Positions 41,840 to 51,700 of a stretch of 64,000 nucleotides of DNA are shown piece after piece. The position numbers and the translations under genes are program-made. The notes under the pieces were generated by a model that had not been told where the DNA came from, did no database searches, and saw only the letters and a list, made by a program, of their open reading frames with translations. Within the stretch, counting starts at the first letter, position 1. Every line of letters starts with the position of its first letter. This DNA is from Planctomycetota bacterium (GTDB lineage: Bacteria > Planctomycetota > UBA1135). The stretch spans positions 62,001 through 126,000 of the forward strand of contig PAHY01000033.1 of NCBI GenBank assembly GCA_002705055.1. Reading direction: 5' to 3'.

Positions 41840-42727
41840 TCAGTTGAGCAGAGACAGGATGTCGATGCCGATCACGATATCGAGCACCGAGGAATCGCAG
41901 CCTGGCAGGCAGATCGCGCCCGCAAGTGGGTCGCACTGTGCCTCAGAGACCTGGTACTCGACCTTGCCACCGGGCAGATATGCCGTGGGGACAAGGGTTT
42001 GCACACAAACCTCGTCGGGGTCGCCGCTGGGCAGCTGGCCGCCCGGCTCGACCGGGAAGACGCCGCCGCCACCACCGTTGGTGTTGATGAGGTCTTCGCG
42101 CAGCTGGCAGAGCACCTGATTGAGGTGCAGCAGCTGAACGGAAGCATCGAGGATCTGGCCGTCCACGTTGGCGGCAAGGCCGATCCCCATGCTGGCCTGG
42201 GCGGTGAAGACCGAAGCCGGCATAGACAAGCTCATGGTCTTGACTTTCCAGCCGGGGTGGACACCATCCCGGATTCCGGCCTGGAAAACAGTGTGGCGCA
42301 GCTCGCTGAAGCCTGCCTGGCCAGTGCCGCCCGGAGTCGCCCAGGCGAACAGCAGATCCTTCACTTGGGTCTGCGAGTAGGCCGCGATCTGGAAGACCAT
42401 CTCGTCGCCACTCTGGTAGATGTCCAGGTAGAGACGCGGCTCGGCGGGGAAGGAAGTGAGGCTATCCGCCTTGAGCGGGTCGGACCCCAGGAGGAACTCC
42501 TCGAAGTCGTCGATGCCGTCGAAATCGGTATCGGCGTTCGCGTGCTGGGTGCCCAGACGGGCCTCGAGCGCGTCGTGCAAGCCATCGCCGTCGGAGTCGA
42601 GGCCCACGGCGTAACTCCCACCATTCGCCCGCAAAACAGCGCTTTCGGGCGCCATTCCGGGGAGAAGTGCGAGCGCGGCTGCGGCCAAAGCGACCGGCGC
42701 GATCGAACGGGAATGGGGATGGAACAT
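41840..42727 (-). CDS. Secreted protein with thrombospondin type 3-like calcium repeats
   Basis: 295 residues with a signal (PVALAAAALALLPGMA). Early calcium-binding repeats DSDGDGLHDALE and DTDFDGIDDFEEFLLGSDP have the EF-like D-x-D-x-D-G pattern. The remainder is a beta-type domain of unknown family, with a Gly/Pro linker and two Cys pairs near the end (CDPLAGAICLPGCDSS). Probably a calcium-stabilised surface or secreted protein. A TAGACT hexamer lies 38 nt before the ATG. Confidence 0.78.
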   Translation of the reverse strand: MFHPHSRSIAPVALAAAALALLPGMAPESAVLRANGGSYAVGLDSDGDGLHDALEARLGTQHANADTDFDGIDDFEEFLLGSDPLKADSLTSFPAEPRLYLDIYQSGDEMVFQIAAYSQTQVKDLLFAWATPGGTGQAGFSELRHTVFQAGIRDGVHPGWKVKTMSLSMPASVFTAQASMGIGLAANVDGQILDASVQLLHLNQVLCQLREDLINTNGGGGGVFPVEPGGQLPSGDPDEVCVQTLVPTAYLPGGKVEYQVSEAQCDPLAGAICLPGCDSSVLDIVIGIDILSLLN

Positions 42728-42954
42728 GTTGGGAAAGACGCTCCCGGGCAGGAGCGCTGCAACCAGTCTAGACCAAGTGACCCGACCGGATTGAAAAATC
42801 CTAGCCCGCAGCAGGGTAGGAGTTACCCGAATTCGGGGTCATTCCAGCAACGTCACCCCGGCTCAGAACGCGGCAAAAAAGCCCCCGGGCCGCGCTCCGC
42901 GGTCGGACGCCCCTCGCTATCCTGTGCCCCCCTCGTGGGACAGCAAGCCGCGAT

Positions 42955-43031
42955 GCACCCGTAGCTCAGTTGGATAGAGCGACAGCCTCCGAAGCTGTAG
43001 GCCGCACGTTCGAATCGTGCCGGGTGCACCA
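42955..43031 (+). tRNA. tRNA-Arg (CCG)
   Basis: A 77-nt cloverleaf with encoded CCA. Acceptor stem GCACCCG/CGGGTGC, D-arm TAGCTCAGTTGGATAGAGC, anticodon arm ACAGC-CTCCGAA-GCTGT with anticodon CCG (reads CGG), T-arm GCACGTTCGAATCGTGC. The 228-nt stretch before it holds the leader of the minus-strand protein gene, a small CGCTCC/GGAGCG hairpin, and nothing else that I can see. Confidence 0.96.
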
Positions 43032-43080
43032 CTCCTTCCCCCGCCACGCGGCGCTCCCGGGAAGTCGAGAGAATCCGGCT

Positions 43081-43086
43081 TAGAGT
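43081..43086 (+). promoter_or_regulatory. -10-like hexamer TAGAGT
   Basis: TAGAGT lies 6 nt before the GTG at 43093. The GGAGG inside the spacer is too near the start for normal ribosome binding, so leaderless initiation is more likely. Confidence 0.45.
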
Positions 43087-43092
43087 GGAGGC

Positions 43093-43995
43093 GTGCGATT
43101 CCCCTCGACCCGCTCCCTCCAGGCCCTGCGCCACGCGGCCGCAGGCATCCTCGGCCTCGCCGTTCTCAGCCTGAGCAGCCCCCAGGCCGCGGCCCAGCAG
43201 CTCGACCTGGAGCACTGCATCTGCTTCGGCGACAGCCTGACCAACAACGACTTCCTCGGTCTGGTCTACGGCAACCCGCAGAGCCTCTATGACAAGGACC
43301 CCTTCGAGGCGATGTTCGCCAAGTCCGCTCCGGGCGGCGCGACCCTGAACAGCTTCGCTCTGGCCGGCGCGACCTCGCGCGATCTGGCGGGACAGATCAA
43401 TACCTACGAAGCGCTCGAGTTCCTGTTCCTCGCGCCGACCGCGACGCTCTTCCAAATCGAGATCGGCGGCAACGACTTCCTCGACAACGTGCAGCTGCTC
43501 GGATCAGCTGCGCCGGGTCAGAACGCCACCGCCGACGCCGTCGTGAACCGCGTGCTCGGACGATTGGAGTCGGCGCTGAAGCGGCTGCGCCCGCGCCAAG
43601 GAGTCGAGATGGTGCTCTGGACCATCCCCGACATCACGATCACTCCCGAGTGGCTCGGTCGCCTGAACGCGACGCAGATCGCCAACATTCGCGCGCACAC
43701 CAAGCGCGCCAATGATCGGATTCGGATGTTCCGCGGCCGTCCGCGCGTTGCGGTCCTGGACTTCGAGAAGCTGCAGGTCGCCGTGGTGAATAACCCGCCG
43801 GTGATTCAGGGCAATCCGCTCATCCCGCCGCCGTCCTTCGGCGACTACGACGATCTTCATGCCGACGGCGTCCATCCGACCGCAGTCGCCAATGCGCTGA
43901 TCGCCAACGCCATGATCGACCTGCTGAACGGCAAGTTCGGGACTAGCTTCCCGTTCTACTCCGCCCAGGAGCTGGCAGACCTGGCGCGTTTCTAG
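43093..43995 (+). CDS. Secreted GDSL/SGNH-family lipase or esterase
   Basis: 300 residues with a signal peptide (GILGLAVLSLSSPQAAA). Block I CFGDSLTNNDF has the Ser nucleophile; block III is IEIGGNDF; block V is LHADGVHPTAVAN with catalytic Asp and His. GDSL hydrolases cleave lipids, acyl groups or polysaccharide esters. GTG start. It is convergent with the next gene, with a 4-nt overlap. Confidence 0.9.
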   Translation: MRFPSTRSLQALRHAAAGILGLAVLSLSSPQAAAQQLDLEHCICFGDSLTNNDFLGLVYGNPQSLYDKDPFEAMFAKSAPGGATLNSFALAGATSRDLAGQINTYEALEFLFLAPTATLFQIEIGGNDFLDNVQLLGSAAPGQNATADAVVNRVLGRLESALKRLRPRQGVEMVLWTIPDITITPEWLGRLNATQIANIRAHTKRANDRIRMFRGRPRVAVLDFEKLQVAVVNNPPVIQGNPLIPPPSFGDYDDLHADGVHPTAVANALIANAMIDLLNGKFGTSFPFYSAQELADLARF

Positions 43996-45056
43996 TCGCG
44001 CCGACCGTCGCGGATCGGATAGTCCGGGATCCAGCCGCGATACGGGGCAAGCTGCAGATCCGCCTGCGCCGCCTTGCGGCGCGCAAACAGCGCTTCGGCA
44101 TCGCGGCGCAGGTTGCCGTACTGCCCGCGCAGGTTGTCGTGGCGGTCACCACGCCCGTCGGGGATGCCGTCCAGGTCCAGGCCGAAAACCCGCACCATCA
44201 GGGTGCCCACCCATGCGCCGTCGCGATCACGGATCGGCTCGTAAACGTCATAGCCGGCGAGCCAGTGCAGATCGCTTCCGGTCCCGTGCAGAAAGAGAGC
44301 CGGGCGGCCGTCCTCCAGCAGGCGGTTCAGGGTGTGCAGATGAAACTCGGCGGTCGAGAACGGGAAGGGCAGGTCGAACTCGAAGTCGATGTCGAGGCTC
44401 GCTGCGATCAGCCGCCCTTCCTCGTCGCGCTGCTGCAGCGCGCTGTTCAGGTCGACCTCGATGCGCTCCCAGTCATGCTTGCGGTGGGACCAGTAGCTGT
44501 CGTAGTCCGCTTCGGCCTGCTTGATCGCCGCCAGATCGGCGAGCACGATCTGCGCGATCTGCTCGACCTCCCGGTCGGCCTTTGCCTCGGCCCAGTCGTT
44601 CTTGCCGAACTTCCACTGCTTGCCGAAGTGCATGCCGTGACGCTGCCCGGAACTGCGCGGGTTCCACTTGCGCCCGTACAGATCCCAGGCGCTCAGCAGA
44701 TGGCGCAGGCGCGCCTCGTCCTTCTCCGGGACCTTGTCCTCGATCTGAGCCAACACCCTCTTACTGGTGTCCTTGGTCCATCCGCCGGCCTGCATCTGAC
44801 GCACCAGGTCTCCCAGCCAGAGTTCGGGCTGACCGTTCTGAGCGAGCAGGATCGGCTTGCGCGCCAGCGCGAAAATGGCTTCCTCAAACTCGACCCCCGG
44901 ATAGGGCGTGCCGTCGGAGCGATGGCGCGGGAACTCCCAGGAGGCATCGAAGCCCCGGCCCCGCAGCTCGGCAGCGGAGACCACCCGAGGCGTGACCGCC
45001 AGCGGGTCCTGCGGGGCGGCCTGAGCGGCAAGAAGGGCGAGGGCAAAAGAAAGCAT
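43992..45056 (-). CDS. Exported protein of unknown function
   Basis: 354 residues with a short signal (LSFALALLAAQAAPQ). Rich in Trp, Arg and Asp. Segments that may be conserved include AWDLYGRKWNPRSSGQRHGMHFG, FEFDLPFPFSTAEFHLHTL and DLDGIPDGRGDRHDNLRGQYGNLR. I do not recognise a family and see no clear catalytic motif; the two clusters HRKHDWERIEVD and FHLHTLNRL could bind metal. It has a GATAGA element 6 nt before the ATG. Confidence 0.7.
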   Translation of the reverse strand: MLSFALALLAAQAAPQDPLAVTPRVVSAAELRGRGFDASWEFPRHRSDGTPYPGVEFEEAIFALARKPILLAQNGQPELWLGDLVRQMQAGGWTKDTSKRVLAQIEDKVPEKDEARLRHLLSAWDLYGRKWNPRSSGQRHGMHFGKQWKFGKNDWAEAKADREVEQIAQIVLADLAAIKQAEADYDSYWSHRKHDWERIEVDLNSALQQRDEEGRLIAASLDIDFEFDLPFPFSTAEFHLHTLNRLLEDGRPALFLHGTGSDLHWLAGYDVYEPIRDRDGAWVGTLMVRVFGLDLDGIPDGRGDRHDNLRGQYGNLRRDAEALFARRKAAQADLQLAPYRGWIPDYPIRDGRRD

Positions 45057-45062
45057 CCCTCT

Positions 45063-45068
45063 TCTATC
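45063..45068 (-). promoter_or_regulatory. -10-like hexamer GATAGA
   Basis: GATAGA lies 6 nt before the ATG at 45056. The first base differs from the T of the pattern, so this is a weaker case. Confidence 0.3.
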
Positions 45069-45168
45069 GGCTGGCCCGCCTCGATTCTGGCCCTTTGGCC
45101 CCCTGGGGCCGAATTCCGCGGGCTGAATCGCCTCAAGTCGGGCCTGAGGCGGCCGTCAAGGCTCCAGG

Positions 45169-46410
45169 ATGTCTGCCCTCCTCGCCTCCGCTGCGGTCGC
45201 CGCTTGGCTGGCCGCCCCCCAGCAGGTGACTCCTCACCCGAACCCCGAGCCTGCGCGCACGACCTACCAGGAACTGCCGGCCGGCAAGTGGGTCGAGCAC
45301 CCGACCACCGGGATCTGGTACGGCCTGACCGAAGCCACCGACTGGCGCGCGGCCGAAGCCTCGGCCCAGCAGATGGGAGGCCACCTGGTGACGATTCGCT
45401 CGATGGAGCAGCTCGACTGGCTGCGCGAGCAATTCGGCACCGAGAAGCTCTGGATCGGACTCAGCGACAGCGGCGAGGAAGCGGTCTTCACCTGGGCAAG
45501 CGGCGAAGTCTGCGATTTCCGCTTCTGGTCCTGGGGTTGCCCGGACAACTTCGGCCTGGGCGAGAGCTACGTCTACATGAATCACAGCTACTTCGGCGAC
45601 TGGAACGACTCCGGCGCGCCGGAAAGCCCCGAGCTCGAGCTGCGGGGCATCGTGGAACTTCCGCACCCGCCCGGCGACTACGACGGCGACGGTCTGTCGG
45701 ATGACCTTGAGCGGGTGCTGGGCAGCGACCCCGCCGACTTCGACAGCGATGACGACGGCCTGAGCGACTTCGAAGAGCACCGCGGCTGGGGCGCCGGCAA
45801 CTGGCGCACCGACCCAACCGCATTCGATACCGATCAGGACGGACTCTCGGATGGGCAGGAAGGCGGCCGCGCGCAAGGCGTCGAGCCGGACCGGCTGCGC
45901 GATATCCCGGGCACGAACCTGGCCGTCTTCCGGCCCGATGAGGATCCGGAAAGCACGACCGACCCGACGCGGCCGGACAGCGATCTGGATGGCGCCCTCG
46001 ATGGCGAGGAAGACCTCGACCACGATGGCGTGCGCGACTCCGATGAGACCGACCCGCTCGACTCGGGCGACCAGGGCCTGAAGCTGCGCTCGGATTCGTG
46101 GCAGGACCGCGACGAAGCGCTGCTCGAGATCGTCGGCGCCGAGCCCGGCGCCAACATCACGATCTACGCGGCCCGCTGCGTGCGCACGATGCAGTCCGGG
46201 ACGTCCACCTTGGACCTGATCGATGAGCCGGCCATCACCCTGGCCTCGCGTCGCGCGAATACTCGCGGCCAGGCGCAGTGGGTCGTGCGCGGCACGCAAT
46301 GGATCAGCGCGCAAGGTCCGGTCTGGCTGCAGGCAGTGGAAGTGAATCGCGACGGCCTGCGTCGGATCACCCTGCCGCTGCTGGCGACGGACTCGCCTTC
46401 CGGCTCGTAG
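45169..46410 (+). CDS. Secreted C-type-lectin-domain protein with thrombospondin-3 repeats
   Basis: 413 residues with an N-terminal signal (LLASAAVAAWLAA). A C-type lectin-like domain (residues about 30-165) has GGHLVTIRSMEQLDWL, KLWIGLSDSGEEAVFTWASGE and the end YFGDWNDSGAPE. Six or so calcium repeats of the type DYDGDGLSDDLE, DSDDDGLSDFEE, DTDQDGLSDGQE and DSDLDGALDGEED follow, then a C-terminal beta domain. It probably binds carbohydrate or the cell surface in a calcium-dependent way. Confidence 0.85.
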   Translation: MSALLASAAVAAWLAAPQQVTPHPNPEPARTTYQELPAGKWVEHPTTGIWYGLTEATDWRAAEASAQQMGGHLVTIRSMEQLDWLREQFGTEKLWIGLSDSGEEAVFTWASGEVCDFRFWSWGCPDNFGLGESYVYMNHSYFGDWNDSGAPESPELELRGIVELPHPPGDYDGDGLSDDLERVLGSDPADFDSDDDGLSDFEEHRGWGAGNWRTDPTAFDTDQDGLSDGQEGGRAQGVEPDRLRDIPGTNLAVFRPDEDPESTTDPTRPDSDLDGALDGEEDLDHDGVRDSDETDPLDSGDQGLKLRSDSWQDRDEALLEIVGAEPGANITIYAARCVRTMQSGTSTLDLIDEPAITLASRRANTRGQAQWVVRGTQWISAQGPVWLQAVEVNRDGLRRITLPLLATDSPSGS

Positions 46411-46416
46411 GCGAAC

Positions 46417-46617
46417 CTAGACCCGACGCGTCTCCTTGGACGCGGCAGCGGCCTCGGAGTCCGGATGCGGAGCCTGCTCCAGTTCGCGAGGCTGCTCGCG
46501 CGCGGGCTCCGGCTGGGCACCTGCCGGAAGCAGGTACAGCGCGAAGGCAACGACGGGCACTGCCGCCAACAGGGGCAGCGCGCTGCGCAGTGAAATTGCA
46601 GATCGAGAACGGGGCAT
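46417..46617 (-). CDS. Small membrane protein, unknown function
   Basis: 66 residues starting at MPRSRSAIS. A basic N-terminus precedes one membrane helix (ALPLLAAVPVVAFALYLLPAG), with a Pro/Glu/Ala-rich charged tail likely outside. The shorter start is preferred over the track start at 46713, which lies inside the inverted repeat upstream. Nothing in the sequence shows a role. Confidence 0.55.
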   Translation of the reverse strand: MPRSRSAISLRSALPLLAAVPVVAFALYLLPAGAQPEPAREQPRELEQAPHPDSEAAAASKETRRV

Positions 46618-46665
46618 GAGACGGGGCCGGTTGGAGTGACCGCGCTTCGCAAACCATCGTGGGAT

Positions 46666-46728
46666 GGCTGAACGGCGCTTCCAAGTCCTTTTTTTGCTTC
46701 CGAATGGGATCAAGCGCGCCGTTCAGCC
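46666..46728. repeat. 13-bp perfect inverted repeat with a 37-nt T-rich loop
   Basis: GGCTGAACGGCGC (46666-46678) and GCGCCGTTCAGCC (46716-46728) are exact reverse complements. Pairing can continue by two bases with a 2-nt bulge. The loop contains CCTTTTTTTGC. It lies between the small membrane protein gene and the HEAT-repeat gene, which diverge, and could be a regulatory site, a bidirectional structure or a mobile-element remnant. Confidence 0.5.
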
Positions 46729-46761
46729 CGCGATAAGGGAACGACCCGTTTCCCCCCAGTC

Positions 46762-48630
46762 ATGTTCCAAAAGCTGTTTCCTGCGATTCCCATCGCGCTG
46801 GCGACTGTCCTCACGGCATCCAGCTTGCGCGCCCAGGAGCCCGTCGTGCCGCCATCCTTGCCCGGCCCGGCTCCGATCACCGATCCACGTCCGCTTTCCT
46901 TCCGCCAAATCGAGTGGGACTTCGGCGCGGAGACCAGCTGGCAGCGCTGGTGGGCGCTCGAACGCGAGCGCTTCCTGGACCTCCGTCGTCTCGCGCGACG
47001 CGGCGCCGGACGCACCGACGGCGAACTGATCGGCGGCGTGTGGGCGAGCCGCGTGGAAGACACCGACGCCCCGACGCGTGCCCAGAAGGAGTATCTGATT
47101 CACCCGGGGATCGAACGCCTGCGCGACAAGGTGCGTGATCTGGATGTGCAGTCGGAAGGCCTGATCGCGCTCGGACGACTCAGCATGTTTGAAGAGCTGA
47201 GCGTCGAGACGATGCGCGATTACCTGCGCGCTCCTTCCCAGGACCTCGCGCACTCTGCCGTGCTGGGCCTCGGCCTGCTCGGCGATGAGCTTGCCTGGAG
47301 TTCGCTGCGCAGCCTGATGGTGGATGACGCGAACGGTCGTTGGCTGGTCGCCAACCAAGCCGGCGTCCCGACCACGACCCGCGCCTGGGCTGCTCTGGCC
47401 ACGGGCATCGGAGTCTCGCAGTGGGGCGAGCGCGCTCAGGAAGAGGCGGTCGCGGTGCTGCTGCAGGCGGCCCAGGCGGCGGATAGCCTCCCCGAGCTGC
47501 AGGCTTCGGCGCTGATCGCCCTCGGCATGGTGCCGGCGCGCGAAGAGTCGACGCAGTTCGAATCGCTGCTCGGCATGCTGCACGACAGCGGCCTGAACCA
47601 GTCGGTCCGCGCGATGGTGCCCGCCGCGCTGGCGCGGAGCGCGCAAGGCGTGAAAGACCGCATGGAAGTCGCCCGCGAAGAGCTGCTCGGTCAGCTCACC
47701 GGTAGCCAGGCCGCCACGGTGCGTCAGGCTGCGATCCGCGCGCTCGCCCTGGTCCCGAACCAGAACATGGAAGCGGACCATCTGGCGGTGGAGGCTCTGC
47801 GCAAGCTGAGCCTGCAGGCACGCACGCCGGAGGAGCGCCACTTCGCCGCGCTCGCTCTCGCGGAGATCGCGGCGCAGATCCAGGACGTCAAGGAGATCGA
47901 AGAGATCGCCGCCGCTCTGGTCGCGCAGCTGGGCGACGGCTCGCCGGAGCACGCCGCCTGGGCCGCGATCGGCCTGGGAGTGCTGGGTTATGAACAGCCG
48001 CTTTGGGCCGGCATCTCGCAGGTCCGCGCCGAGCGTGCGCTGCTCGCGGCGCTGGTAGACGGCAAGGCCGAGGAACTGCGTGGCGCAGCCGCCATCGCCC
48101 TGGGACTGATCGGCCAGCAGAATGCGGCGCCGACCCTGATGCAGATCCTGCAAGACGGGGATCACCCCAGCCTGCGCGGTCATGCGGCCGTCGCGCTGGG
48201 CCTGCTGGGCGCGCAGGACGCGGAGGAAGTGCTGCTCAAGCAGCTCGCATCGAGCGCACATCGCCCGACGCTGCTGGAGCAGACCACGATCGGCCTGGCG
48301 CTGCTGGGCTCCGATGAGCTGCACAGCCGCCTGCTCGACATGCTCGCGCCCGAGGAGGGCGTGCTGCCGACGCTCGCCGAGGTGACGGCGGCGTCGCGCG
48401 GCATCGCGCTGATCGGCGACGCGCGCACCGCACCTTTCCTGCTGACGGCGATGGACAATGAATCGTTGACGCACAAGTCGCGCGCCCTCGCCGCGCGCGC
48501 CCTCGGCTATCTCGCCGACTCCGACAGCACGCCTTGGCAGCTGCGCATGATGCCTGGATTGCATCACCTCGCCGTGCCATCGAGCGTGCTCGATTGGGAG
48601 TCAGGCAACGGGGTGCTGGACCGACGCTAA
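46762..48630 (+). CDS. Secreted HEAT-like repeat protein
   Basis: 622 residues with a signal peptide (PIALATVLTASSLRA). After about 100 residues the protein is an array of helical repeats of 35-40 residues, with phrases such as AVLGLGLLGDELA, SALIALGMVPA, AALALAEIAAQI, AAIGLGVLGYE, AAIALGLIGQQNA and AAVALGLLGAQDA. HEAT/PBS-type solenoids bind other proteins; no catalytic residues are visible. It is a single gene with a strong terminator. Confidence 0.82.
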   Translation: MFQKLFPAIPIALATVLTASSLRAQEPVVPPSLPGPAPITDPRPLSFRQIEWDFGAETSWQRWWALERERFLDLRRLARRGAGRTDGELIGGVWASRVEDTDAPTRAQKEYLIHPGIERLRDKVRDLDVQSEGLIALGRLSMFEELSVETMRDYLRAPSQDLAHSAVLGLGLLGDELAWSSLRSLMVDDANGRWLVANQAGVPTTTRAWAALATGIGVSQWGERAQEEAVAVLLQAAQAADSLPELQASALIALGMVPAREESTQFESLLGMLHDSGLNQSVRAMVPAALARSAQGVKDRMEVAREELLGQLTGSQAATVRQAAIRALALVPNQNMEADHLAVEALRKLSLQARTPEERHFAALALAEIAAQIQDVKEIEEIAAALVAQLGDGSPEHAAWAAIGLGVLGYEQPLWAGISQVRAERALLAALVDGKAEELRGAAAIALGLIGQQNAAPTLMQILQDGDHPSLRGHAAVALGLLGAQDAEEVLLKQLASSAHRPTLLEQTTIGLALLGSDELHSRLLDMLAPEEGVLPTLAEVTAASRGIALIGDARTAPFLLTAMDNESLTHKSRALAARALGYLADSDSTPWQLRMMPGLHHLAVPSSVLDWESGNGVLDRR

Positions 48631-48650
48631 GAAGCTGGTCTGAAGCACGG

Positions 48651-48683
48651 AAGGGGGGCAGCCGGATGGCTGCCCCCCTTTTT
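48651..48683 (+). terminator. Rho-independent terminator (possibly bidirectional)
   Basis: A perfect 13-bp stem AAGGGGGGCAGCC/GGCTGCCCCCCTT, 4-nt loop, then TTTTTCG. It lies between the convergent HEAT protein gene and the giant A2M gene. Confidence 0.88.
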
Positions 48684-48702
48684 CGTGTGCGCAAGGCGTG
48701 GC

Positions 48703-51700
48703 CTATTTCGCGCGCGTCTGCCCCACCGAAACGCCCTTGCGTTCACGCTGCATCTCTTCACTCAGGCGCTGCGCACGGCCGGCCTGGTTCTCGACGTTGA
48801 AGCGGAACACGTTGTCCAGGTAGTCTCCTGCCTCGAGCTGCTGCAGGCCCTGCGTCCGGGGCGCACCGGACTGCCCCGGGGTCGAAGGCGTGGAGGGAGT
48901 TGCCGGCGGAGGCGGTCCCACCCGCGTGCCACGGAAGAAGGCGTAGTGATGGTCGTCGTAGCGCGCGATCACCGTCGTGGTGCCCGCGACGCCTTCCGCG
49001 ACGAACATGCCGCGCGGATCGGTGCGACCAGTGACGAAGTCCCCGCCTTGACTGCCGACCACGCGCACATCCACGTCGCGCACGAAGCCTTCCTTCTTGC
49101 GGTCCAGCGCCTGAATCCGCAGGCGGCGCGCTCCCAGGTCCTCTTCCACTTCCAGCTCGATGTCACTGACCAACACCAGGCCGGAGGTGTGCAGCTCGTC
49201 GCCGCGGCAGATCACCAGGTAGGCACCCGGATCATCCAACTTGAGCCGCACCTGCTCCTTGGCCTCGCGCATGCCGGTCTCGCTGTCGAGCTTGACCTGC
49301 TTGCGCTGGGTCGGCGCGATGCCGGCCAGGTTGACGGCGGTGATCTGCGAGAGGTTGCGCTCACGCAGGTAGAGGGTCATTAGATCGACGCGATAGACCA
49401 GCAGCTCTGCCTCGCCGATGTTGCGATAGCGCAGCTCGATCTCGGCCGCCTTGCCCGGTTGCACCTCGGTCACCTCGTCAAAGCCGATCTGCTTGGCGCG
49501 GAAACCAGCCAGCACTTCGCGTGCGTCGGCGAAGACGGTCTCGACCTGCGAGTAGTACTCGGCGGCCTCGTCGAACTTGCGCTTGGCGTGGTGGATCTGC
49601 GCCAGAATGTAGAGCGCGAGCTCGCGGTTCTCACTCGGCTTGGTCGATCCATCCGGCGCCTCGTAGCGCGCCTCGACGATGTTCCGCAAGGTGCGCACGG
49701 CGTTGTCTTCCTTGCCCAGGTACCACTGCGCAACCGCCTCGCTGTAGCGGAAGGCATCCTTGAAGCGCGGCTTGGCGTAGCGCCCGGAGAACTCCTGCGC
49801 GAGCACCACGCCCGTTTCGAAGTCTTCCAGATCGAGGAAGGCTGCGACCAGGTTGAGGCCGGCCTCGGGAGCGAGCGGATCCTCGTGGTAGATCGCCAGG
49901 AAGCGCTGCAGCAGCGCGATGCCCGCCTTGGTCAGTTCGGCTCGGCCCAGCTTGCTGGCCACCAGCCCCGGGACCTCATGCGCGCGCGGCGCGAGCGTGA
50001 GCAGCTTGTCCGAAAGCGTCAGATAGGTCTCGACGACCACCGGCAGATCCGGGAACTCGAGCCACAGCCGCTCGAGGACGCCAATCGCCCCCGAAGGCTC
50101 GCCTTGCGCCTCGAGCGTTCCGGCGACCTTCAGATCCTTGCCGAAGCTCTCCTCAATCGTCGCGCGGAAGATGAGCAGCGCCCGCTCGTACTCTTCCAGC
50201 TCGCGGTAGGCGCGTCCGACCGACAGCACCTTGTCGAAGGGGATGTTGAGCGCCGGATCCTTCTCCTTGAGCACCTCGAAGTAGCGCACCACCTCGTTGG
50301 CCGTCCCGCGATCGATCGCCAGGAACAGCAGCTTGCCGGCCGCCATCGCCAGGTTGCGATCCCGCAGGTTCGAGCCGAAGCCGTCGTAGAGCTGCGTGAG
50401 CAAGCCGTAGGCCATTTCTTCGTCGCCCTGCTCCAGCGCTGCGAGGCCCAGGTGATAGAGCTCATCGGGCGTGGCGCGGTAGTCATCCGTGCTGGCGCGA
50501 CCGCGCGGCAGCACCGTGAGCTCGGCCGGCTGACCCAGCGCGAAGCGCGAAGGATCGGCGAGGTCGTCGATGCGCACCGGCAGCGTGCGGTACGAACCGG
50601 GCACGGTGCCGATCAGCTTGTACTCCATCCAGCCGCTGCCGCGGTGCTGGCCCAGATACACGACCAGTTCGTGGTCGCGGATCTGGAAGCGATCGAAGTT
50701 GCCGCGCACGCTGTCCGGGAGCACGTGCGTGCCCGCCGGAAGCGGAACGCGCATCGCCAAGTACGGCCAATCGGACTCCTCACGCAGGTCGCGCGGCGAG
50801 TGATACCACTGCAGATTCACTCGGGAGGCTCCACCCCTCTCCAGCTCGCTGACCTCGTTGTGCCAGCCTTCGCCCGAGCGTTCGAGCACGCCGAAGCCGG
50901 TCTGAATCCGGCGCCCCGCGTACAGCGGCTGCTCGGCTTCATAGAGGTGGCGCGTCACGCGGAAGTCGCGGTGACTCCGCTCACTCAGGTCGCGGGTGAA
51001 GGCGCGCAGGGTCGCCTGGAAGTACGGGCGGCTGCGGCCACGCACCTCAAGTCGAACGCGGACGCGGTCGGCGTCGATGCCATCGGTGGAGAAGCCGTTG
51101 AACTCGCCCTTCTTCAGCTCGATCTCCATCGAGCTGCCGTCGATCTCGACGATGACCGAGACATCGCCCGGCTCCGGCTGGCTGGCGGCCACCCAATTCG
51201 CGACGGCGGCGGTGGCGATGCCCCGCCCGCGATCTTCAAACCAGGGACGATGATCCAGCAGCCAATCCATGGCCTGACGGGTCGCTTCGCTGCGCGGCAT
51301 CGCTTCCTGCAGAACCAGCGCGGCGAGCGCCGTCATCTCCAGGCGGCTGCGATGGAAGGCGCGGTTCGCGACCACCGAGGCGCCTTGCTGCCCATCGACC
51401 TTGGTCGCCAGCAGCTCGGCGATCTCCACGGCCATCGGGCGCCGGTCCATCTCGAGCAGCGCCAGCGCGGTATAGGCCAGCGCGGCCGGGCTGAGCTCAT
51501 TGCGCAGCCGGTGCAGGCGGTTGGCCGTGCCGAAGTCGCCGCGACCGTGCAGAGCCAGAGCGTAGAGCAGCACGGCTTTGCGTTCGTTCTCGCGCTGACT
51601 GGCCGCTTGGAAGGAAGCCAGCAGGTACTGCGTGCCGCGGTCTGCCGCCTGGGCGGCGACCGGAATCCCCAGCGTGCGTGCAGCGGCCAGCGCCTGCATG

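Noticed and set aside
46723-48567. 614-residue minus ORF opposite the HEAT protein
   Set aside because: Antisense shadow; Gln/Arg/His-rich with no signal or domain.
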